Shown: one piece after another, positions 22,801 through 31,800 of the stretch | Layout: the number at the start of each line of letters is the position of its first letter | Position numbering within the stretch: position 1 is the first letter of the stretch | Assembly (NCBI GenBank): GCA_033557685.1 | Contig: JAWQRN010000061.1 | Span: 1 to 43,490, forward strand | Reading direction: 5' to 3' | Length of the DNA: 43,490 nucleotides | From: Sperchopsis tessellata | Lineage: Eukaryota; Arthropoda; Insecta; Coleoptera; Hydrophilidae | Notes under the pieces: generated by a model | Databases searched by the model: none | Told to the model about the DNA's origin: nothing | The model's input: only the letters and a program-made list of their open reading frames with translations | Made by a program: the position numbers and the translations under genes

Positions 22801-25800
22801 AAATTGGAAACCATCATCAATTAAACACAGTTAATAATATTAGTAGCATTTAAATTATAATTCTTATATTCATACAAATATGAACATGTATCTAAAATAA
22901 AATATATTAAAACCAATACAGTTATTTAAACATGATAACAACGTTTGTAAGTCACTAAAGAGTTCAACGAATTACGTTAATATTACTTTAATAGCATTTT
23001 AATAGATCATAAGAAAATGAATCAAATTACTAATAAAAAAAAGTTATAAAATTCATCACACTACACTGATTCATTCAGGACATAAAGTCTCCACACCAAT
23101 CTCATATGATGCATTCATAAAAAGATGCTAATGGTATTCTTAAAATTATTAATGAGCATTCACTTTCATTCTTCTGGAATATTGTAAAGCTTCTAAAGAA
23201 TTCTAAATTCCAGGTGATCCACTGCTGACTAATGATTTGTACTAATCAGCAGAATTTCAGGTTAATCTAAATCCTAATAGGAATGTGCAGAAATCCCTAA
23301 AATATGAAACGAAGGGTCAAAAGAGATACCTGACATAACAGTAAGTGAAATAGAAGAAGCACTAAATGAGATGAAAAACAAGAAATCTGTGATAGAGATA
23401 ATCAAGGAAAATTCAATCGCAATGCTAAAATTGTGTCATTATGCATAAAAAAATACCTAACTGACCTAGAAAACTATAAACCGATAAGCCTTCTATCACA
23501 CACTTACAAGTTATAATACGTGGAATCAACAAGCCGCTTATTATGGTATTTGTTGATTATAAAAAGATGTTTGATTCTGTGGATCAGCATAAAGTGCTGG
23601 AATATTTAGCAGAATGCCAAATAGAATACAAATATTTTGCAATTAGAGAAAACATATACCAAAATGCAACTCCAAGTGTAATAATTCATGAAACTACAGA
23701 AATGTTCAGAATCGAATGTAGAATGCGACAGGGTGATACTATCTCTCTAAAAATGTTTACAAATTTAGTAGAATATATGAGCAAAAAAGTCGGATGGGTA
23801 GATATGGACATAAATATCAGTGGTGAAAAGCTCAACAACCTTTGCATCATGGATGACATTGTGCTAATAGCGGGATTGCATGAGGCCAAGAAAATGCTTA
23901 GCAGTTTAAAGAATAAGTCACAAAAAGTCGTACTGAAGATTCAATCGAGATTAAAGAAGGGACAGACTATAAATACCTTGGACACCATATAAAGATCGGC
24001 AGAGATAACCAGGCCTACGAATTTCATCGAACAGTGGGATTAACGTGGATGACTTTTGGTAAACATACCAACATGTCTCAAAAGAAAAATCAAAAAACAA
24101 TGCATTTTACCGGTGCAGTCATATGGAGTCGAAATACTCACCTTAACAAGAAAATCTATACAAAAAATCAGAATAGTGCAAATAAGCCTTGGCACGAGTA
24201 ATACTGGGTTTAACTCTGAGAAGCAGAGTCCCAAACAGAATTATCCAACAAAGAAAGGCAATTCTATATGCTGTTGACACTATTGCTTCATTGAAGTTGA
24301 ACTGGAGTGGTTAGAATGAGAGACAACTGATGGACAAGACAATTTTTGGAGTGGAGACATAGGCAAGTTGCAATGAGGAATAGTGGAAGAGCACCAACCC
24401 AATAGACACATGATATAAAGTGCATATCACAGAATTGGATAAAAATAGCTCAACACTGCTCCAGATGGAATGTGTTAAGGGAAGCCTACGTTGAGCAGTG
24501 GACAATACAAGCTGTTTGCTCATGATTGTGATGAAAGCCTAATTTTAGACATCGCTAAAAATAATAATATATGAAATGGTAGATAATCTCTCATGTGCGT
24601 TCTCTTACTTGTTTAATTAATATTTTCCAGAGGAACTAAAACTTGCTCTTATAATAATCTATTCATTATAAAAATGACTGCGATAAAATTTTTAACTATT
24701 AGCCAATTGTAATACTACATTTTCTTAAGTATTTTAAAATTTATATTTGATGTGCATTTTTGAAATGTTATCAATTTATATTATATTGGTACTTATTCAT
24801 CTTGAAGAATTAAAATGTTGGTAATTATAAGCTCGAAGGAGCAAAATGTTGGATTTGCAATGGCATGGATTCTGTTTAGTGTAAATATGAGTAAATTTCT
24901 TGTATGTAAATGTGAGTAAATGTTTTTGTTTACCTCAATCCCAACAATTGCATACTTGTGTGTGTATGGGCTTCTCTTCTTGTGCGTTGTATTAGGAATG
25001 GTATATTTGGATGTAAGGTTGGATTTGAATGTTTCACACACTGTCTCATTTTATACAAACAATTGTTTACAAAGTACGTACATGAATTTAATTAATTTCG
25101 CTTATAGAAAGTTCATTGAAGTCACAGAGTGACCAAAATTACGTCGACACTGTGAGCTATTATATGAACTGTTCTCTGCAAGAATACAAGATGCCATATA
25201 TTTTTGTAGAAAGTTTACTGAAGTTGAATTTTTCACAATGTGAGATAACCGTTGATACGCTGGAACAACTTACAGCCACCAAGATGGGGGAGTGAGGAAG
25301 CAGTTGGAGCACACAAGGGGGTACAAAACAATAATGATGAAAGGAAAACAAATTAACAGAAAAAAAAATAAGTTAAATTGCAAAAAGAAAACACTAGTAC
25401 ACAAGATATAATATATTCAGTAGATATTTGGAGGTAATAAATACAGTATGTTTATGTACCAAGTAAAGTTTTATAAAAGTAAATAGATAATTAAACTAAT
25501 AAATGAAAACGTGCTTATGAAGGAAGGCGGAAATTAAAAGGTGTTGAGCAGAGAATGTTACCTGACGACTTTTGCTTGCTGTGGCGGACTTCGACTGCCT
25601 TTGATTTCCGGCGCTCCTTCTTTTATAGGCGCAGACGAAAAGTCGAAATTCAATGACGCTACCGCTAGAGGCGCTTTCAGAGCCGTGAACAATTAACCCC
25701 TAAATTATAAATAATGTTTTAACAATTTGGGTTAAAAAAGTGACTGAATAGAATTATTAGAATATATATTATCTACCTTCATAAGCAACACACAAAAAAA

Positions 25801-28800
25801 ATGTTGTCAGTGCGCCAGGAACGAAATTTCCAGCCGTGTAAAATACACGATCGGCCAATAATTTAATAATTAATTCGTGGGGTAACAATTCTCCCCTACT
25901 TTAGACGTTCCTGGCGCTCGGTAAAAAACAATAAAATAATAATACAAAGGGCTTTAAAAGTTTCTTGTCAAACACACGTGGCACTTACAAGTCTGGGGGA
26001 TACGGGGGTGCTGGGCGAAGCTTATCCTGGTGGAAACGTACCCTTCGTTGGTCTTTCTGAACCCGGTAAGCACCTCCACCGGTATATTCCAGGACAAGGT
26101 CCACTCCATCGAGGTGCGAAGGCATGACCATTTTAAAATTGGATAAGGGGTGCTCCATGCTGAGGACAAGTTGTCCATGTTGGTAGAGTTGCTGCACCTC
26201 CCCATCTGGTCGAATGTATTGCTCTTGATATTGGAGCGATAGAGCGGAGAATAAAATTATGACTGGTTGCTGAGTCAAGAAGCGCCTTCACAGTTCGTCC
26301 ATATATGTTGATCGCGATGTGAGGCAATTCTGTTCCTTCTTGCAGAGTTAGATTCAAGCAAGGTGGTTTTTCAAAGTCAACTTGACTAGTGAAGACGGGC
26401 TGGGCTGGCGCTAGTTTTCCTTGATGTCTTGGTTGGTTGGCTGCTAGTACAGGACAGTCCTGGTGGAAATGTCTGTTTGGACAATGATGACACTTGGATA
26501 GCTGATTGTCACTGGAGTTGGTCCTCAGGGCTTCCTGGGCAGCTTCATTGACGTCCCTCTTTGCAGTGATTGCTCTGGCGATGAGGTTAACCATGGTGAT
26601 CGGGGCAGTTGTACTGAGGCATGTTCGCAGTTGTGGCCTAAGAAGCTCTATTAAAAACGGGATGATGTCCTCATTCTTAGTTGCAGGCTGTAGTCTCTTG
26701 AAGAGGGCCTTCTTTCTTAAAAGGAAGACTGTCGTTTGGAGTTTGTCGCTGTCCATTCAGCTGGGCCGTCAGTGAGAGCAATACTGGTAGGCCATTGAAT
26801 TTACTTCTTAAGTGGGTCCTGAAATCTTCCCATGTCAGAATGAGGTCTCGGAAAGGTTTCCTCCAGGTGGCAGCTGCATCTTGGAGCTGTGCTTGTGCCA
26901 GTTTTGTGAACTGGCTTGAAGGAGAGGCAGCTGCTGTGAAGTGGGTTTCACAGTCAGCTATGAATTCCTCTGGGTCTTCTGCTGGTCCGCCACAGAAGGT
27001 TGGTAGAGGTGGAGGCGTTGCTTTTGGAGCCATTAACTCCATTAGCCGCTCAAATTGTGCACTATTCATTGTGGTAATAGAGTTGGGCACCACTGGATTC
27101 TTATTCACTTCCAGATGTGGTTGTTGTTGGTACTGCTGGCCTGAACGTGTACCCATCAACAGTCCGTAGAGCCTTTAGTGTGGTTCTGATGACTTCTAGT
27201 CATCGTTGCCCCACATTCTGGGTGCCAATTGATACTCTGGAACCTCTTACAGCCACCAAGATTAGGGAGGGAGGAAGTAGTAGAAGCACACAAGGGGGTA
27301 CAAAATAATAATGATGAAAGGAAAATAAATTAACAGAAAAGAGAATAAGTTAAGTTGCAAAAAGAATGTATATTAACTAATGCAAATACATTAGTTTTAA
27401 TATAGAAGAATTAATTATAGAAAATAAACTTAGAATTAAGTAAAGAAAATAAACTAAGAATTAAGGAAAGAAATAAACTAAGAATAAACACTAGTACACA
27501 AGATATAAAATAAACAGTAGATGTTTGGAGGTAATAAATGCAGTATGTTTATGTACCAAGTAAAGTTTTATAAACGAAAATGTAAATAGAGAATTAAACT
27601 AATGAATGAAAACGTGCTTATGAAAAAAGGCGGAAATTAAAAGGTGTTGAGCAGAGAATGTTACCTGACGACTTTTGCTTGCTGTGGCGGACTTCGACTG
27701 CCTTTGATTTCCGGCGCTCCTTCTTTTATAGGCACAGACGAAAGGTTGAAATTCAATGACGCTACCGCTAAAGGCGCTTTCAAACCGTGAACAATTAACC
27801 CCAAAATTGTAAATAATATTTCAACAATTTGGGTTAAAAAAGTGACTGAATAGAATTATTAGAATATATATTACCTAGCTTCATAAGCAACACACAAAAA
27901 AAATGTTGTCAGTGCGCCAGAACGAAATTTCCAGCCACGTACAACACGCGGTCGGCCAATAATTAAATAATTAATTCAAGGGGTAACACCGTGTGTTGGC
28001 TTTTGTTTTTGCCGACGTTTCATCCGCCGTTTCACGGGACATTATCAAGACTTGTAGCTCTTTGTGCTAATTATATATTGTCATATAGCTCTGAAAATGC
28101 TTGTTGTAGCTGCCGACCAGCTCTAAAAAGTACTAATAATAGAATAATATGTAGCACTCACAAGTGCTAGTCAAGAAATAATTATTATCTACTAATCATC
28201 ATTTATTTGACAGATTCTATAAAATGTACTATTTCTGTCACTAATTAATTTAAAAACTGGATATTTTCAGTATTTATATAGTAAAAATGCAAAATTGTAT
28301 AATAAAACATTGGGGATTGAAAGTATATGTGGACTAGTACTGTTATAAGTCTAAGGAACATGTTATGTGTTTTATACATGATATTAATAAAAATAATTTG
28401 TTAAGGTATCTACCTAAAATAAATAATTAGTACATAGATACAATAACCTGTAGTTCTGGCATCACATGATGATGATTTGAAATATGATATACAATGAACA
28501 GCACTGGTTCCAATCTGAAAACCTAGGGTATAACCTTTCCCACTAAGCGAAAATCAAATTGGACTTTTAAACCAATGAACGAAGTATTTATATCTTTACA
28601 TTAGTGTTTACCATTCAAAGTTAATTGTGCTGCGTTGTGTATGCTCCCAATAAGTGGGTCAACAATATCAACACAATATTTCCTTTGCAAATTCTGCTTT
28701 TAGCGAGGTCGGCAATTTGCTGTGTTGCAAAACGACGAAATTCGAAACTGAGGTATTTGTGTGACCTGGTTACCATGAATAAAACTATATTTAAAAAATA

Positions 28801-31800
28801 CATCCCAACAATTGCTGAAATCGAGGCAGAAAAAGAACGAGAAGTTGAAGAACAAATCCTGATAGAGGTGGAAAAAAAATAAATAGAAAATGAACTAGCT
28901 AAATTGAAAGAAGAGCATGGCTGGACCGTAGTCGAATCATGCAAACAAAAAAAGAGATTCCCCATCAGATAATGTTCAAAGGACCCACCAAAGACAGCTG
29001 ACGAAATATAAAGTAAATCCCGATACCAGATTCCAACTGATAAGTGACAAAATTAAGCTGGAAACACAACAACCACAGAAAACGAAGAACCAAAGCAAAA
29101 ATACCCCCGATAATGCCCACGGACGTACATGAGTATAAAATAATGATTCAAGCACTTGATGATGTTGCAAAAGACAAATACTCAACTAAAGAAACTGGAG
29201 ACCTGATTAAAATTATGCCAGTGGATATCGTCTGCTATAGAAAGATAATCCACTTGCTTAAAGAAAAAAACGTCGAACACCACACTTACCAACTGAAACA
29301 GGATAAAAAGTTCCACGTTGTTATAAAAAATGTTCATTACAACACAGATAAAGAAGAGCTAAGAGTGGATATTGAAAACCATGGTTTTCAAGTCTGTAAT
29401 ATATATACCCCTATAAGCAAAGTCACAAATAAACCCCTCTCCATGCAATTTGTAGATATGGAAAATACTCCAAATGTAAAGGATATTTATAAAATAAAAT
29501 ATCTTTTAAACTCTAAGGTGAATATTGAATCACCCCGAGCAACCAGAAATATCCCTCAGTGCGCTCGATGCATGACTTATGGGCATAAGAAAGAATTCTG
29601 CAGCAGGCGCCCAAGGTGCATTCATTGCGGTTAAACAGGACATACCAATAAGGAATGCCAGAAGCCCAAAACAGACACACCTAAATGCACCTTATGTACA
29701 GAACATCACTCTGAAATTCAAGCTAGGAAGTTTCCACCCCTACAACAAAAGACAGAAAATATTGACCAGTACGAAAACAAATGGCAAACCTTTCTAAACC
29801 ACCAACTAAAACCAGGAATATCCTACGCTATGACAACACAGGGGAGTAATATTGAAAATCAAGAAGCTGAAAAGCAACCGCAACAAGAGTCATTGAGTAT
29901 AATCGAAAGACTGGAAAATATGGTTTTCAAACTACTTGACGATATGCGAGACATGAGGAAGCTCGTAATGAAAAATGTATAATGGAGAACACACTTAAAC
30001 TTGCTATTTGGAATGCTAACGGACTAGCACAGCACAGCCTGGAGCTTAAAAACTTTATTAAAATTCACGAGTTTGATATAGTCCTCATCTCTGAGACGCA
30101 CTTCAGTGCAAGAAGTTATCTTCGAATACCAAACTATACAATACACAATATGGCAGTGCGGTAATAATATAGAGCTCCATTAATCACCATGTTGGAAGTA
30201 AGTACCAAACTCATCACAATCAAGCCACAAGTGTAATCGTAGAAGATTGGCAAGGGCAAATAACTGTTTCAGCAACTTTTTGCCTTCCTCGCCATGCAAT
30301 AAAAGAAGAACAATTCACCGTATTCTTCACCATTGTTGGAAATAGTTTTCTGGATGTAGGTGACTACAATGGCAAGCATCAGCAATGGGGCTCAAGATAA
30401 ACGACACCAAAAGGTCGGGAACTGATGAAATGTATGGACAAGAACAATTACAACTATCTATCAACTGGGAAGCCAACCTACTGGCCCTCAGACATCAATA
30501 AAATTCCAGATGTGATTGACTTTTGCGTCACTAAGGGAATACCAGCAGAAAACTTGGTAGCTGAGCAAAACCTAAACTTGTCTTCTGATCATTCTCCGAT
30601 CATGGTAGCTCTAAGCTCTAGAGCGTTCAACAGACAGAAACCAGTGATCCTCACTAACAGGACAGATTGGATTGTGTTTAGACAACTAAACCAAGAGAAA
30701 CTGACCACAAACGTATCACTGAAGACGTTGGAGGAGATTGACTCAGCTCTCGAGAACTTGACATGCACTATACAGGCCGCGGCCAGGGAGTCGACACCGG
30801 TGACGTTTCAAACAACCAGTAAACTCCAGGATTGCTCCTATATCTTTAAAGCGGCAGTCATTGTAACAGAAAAACTCAGAAGAACTGGGATAAATACCAG
30901 AGCACCAGACTCAAAGCAGCTATAAGAAAATTGAAGAAGCTACTACTAGACGAAAAAAATCATGCTGTACACGAATACCTAAATAATCTAACACCAACCA
31001 AAGCCACAGAGTATTCCCTATGGAATGTCATGAGGAAACTCTGGAACCAATCTACAGAAGCCATCCCTCCTATCAGGAAGCTAGACAGAAGTTGGGTTAG
31101 AGACGACAAGGAGAAGGATAAAGTCTTTGCACATCTTGTAAAAGTATTTCAACCCCACTCATCAGGGTATACTCTTATAAACTCAAAACCATTATACCAT
31201 ACACGTACTGAAATCTTACTTGACTGACAGATACTTTCAGGTGAAGTACCAGGAAGAATTAACGACTCTAAATCCGATACAATCTGGTGTACCTCAGGGT
31301 AGTGTCCTTAATCCAGTTCTGTACCACATATACACGGCTGATACACCAATGTCAATGACAACTACGATTGCCACATTCACTGATGATACTTCTCTACTTG
31401 CGACCAGTGAAAACCCAACAACGGCATCAAACCACCTGCAAAGAGCACTGTCTAACCTTCAGTGCTGGCTGAAGAAGTTGAGAATAAGAACCAATGAAGC
31501 TAAATTCACCCACGTTACGTACACCCTACTCCGAGAGATATGCCCCCCTGTTGTGTTGAATAACCAACAGCTGTCACATAGTGATTGAGGCAGGTACCTG
31601 GGGATGCACCTGGATAGGATCTTTACATTGAAGTTAAAGTCTTCACAACAAATTTGCCATTAATTCTCCAAGACTTTTGAAATATTTAGCAGATGCCATA
31701 TGGGTCGGTAATTAGCAAATACGTATTCATTTATCAATATAATTGTATATTGGTTTCAATGTAGCAGTTAATTTTTATTATTTATAGTATTGATATTATT

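Larger units (their letters stand above)
25253..27988 (-). mobile_element. Gypsy-type LTR retrotransposon, internally deleted
   Basis: Two direct LTRs (25253-25887 and 27230-27988) flank a 1.34-kb interior. In element direction (-) each LTR begins TGTTACCCC and ends GTATCA. The element is flanked by a 4-bp duplication CCGT (25249-25252 and 27989-27992). A primer-binding-site-like TGGCACCCAGAATGTGGG (27227 down to 27210) follows the 5' LTR, and a purine tract AAAGTAGGGGAGAAT (about 25902-25888) precedes the 3' LTR. The interior encodes Gag, a zinc knuckle and the start of the protease, then jumps to the integrase tail. RT, RNase H and the integrase core are gone. The copy cannot transpose by itself. 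Confidence 0.93.
28776..31650 (+). mobile_element. Jockey-clade non-LTR retrotransposon, two ORFs, decayed
   Basis: A two-ORF non-LTR element on + strand: ORF1 Gag-like protein (to 29982) and ORF2 endonuclease-RT (from 29982). The ORFs overlap as TAATG. ORF2 lacks the first part of its RT domain and everything beyond the RT, and has several frameshifts and stops. It lies inside intron 1 of the ferritin-like gene, antisense to it. The start and end of the element are not sharply defined. Confidence 0.88.

Noticed and set aside
24920..25132. Hydrophobic + strand frame of 70 codons that could be a membrane or signal segment
   Set aside because: It has no splice-site partner, no homologous pattern, and overlaps an equally open - strand frame; composition of AT/GT-rich DNA explains the hydrophobicity.
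26506..27308. Several + strand frames opposite the Gypsy Gag
   Set aside because: They are antisense shadows of the Gag-protease remnant, which has recognisable capsid, knuckle and protease motifs.
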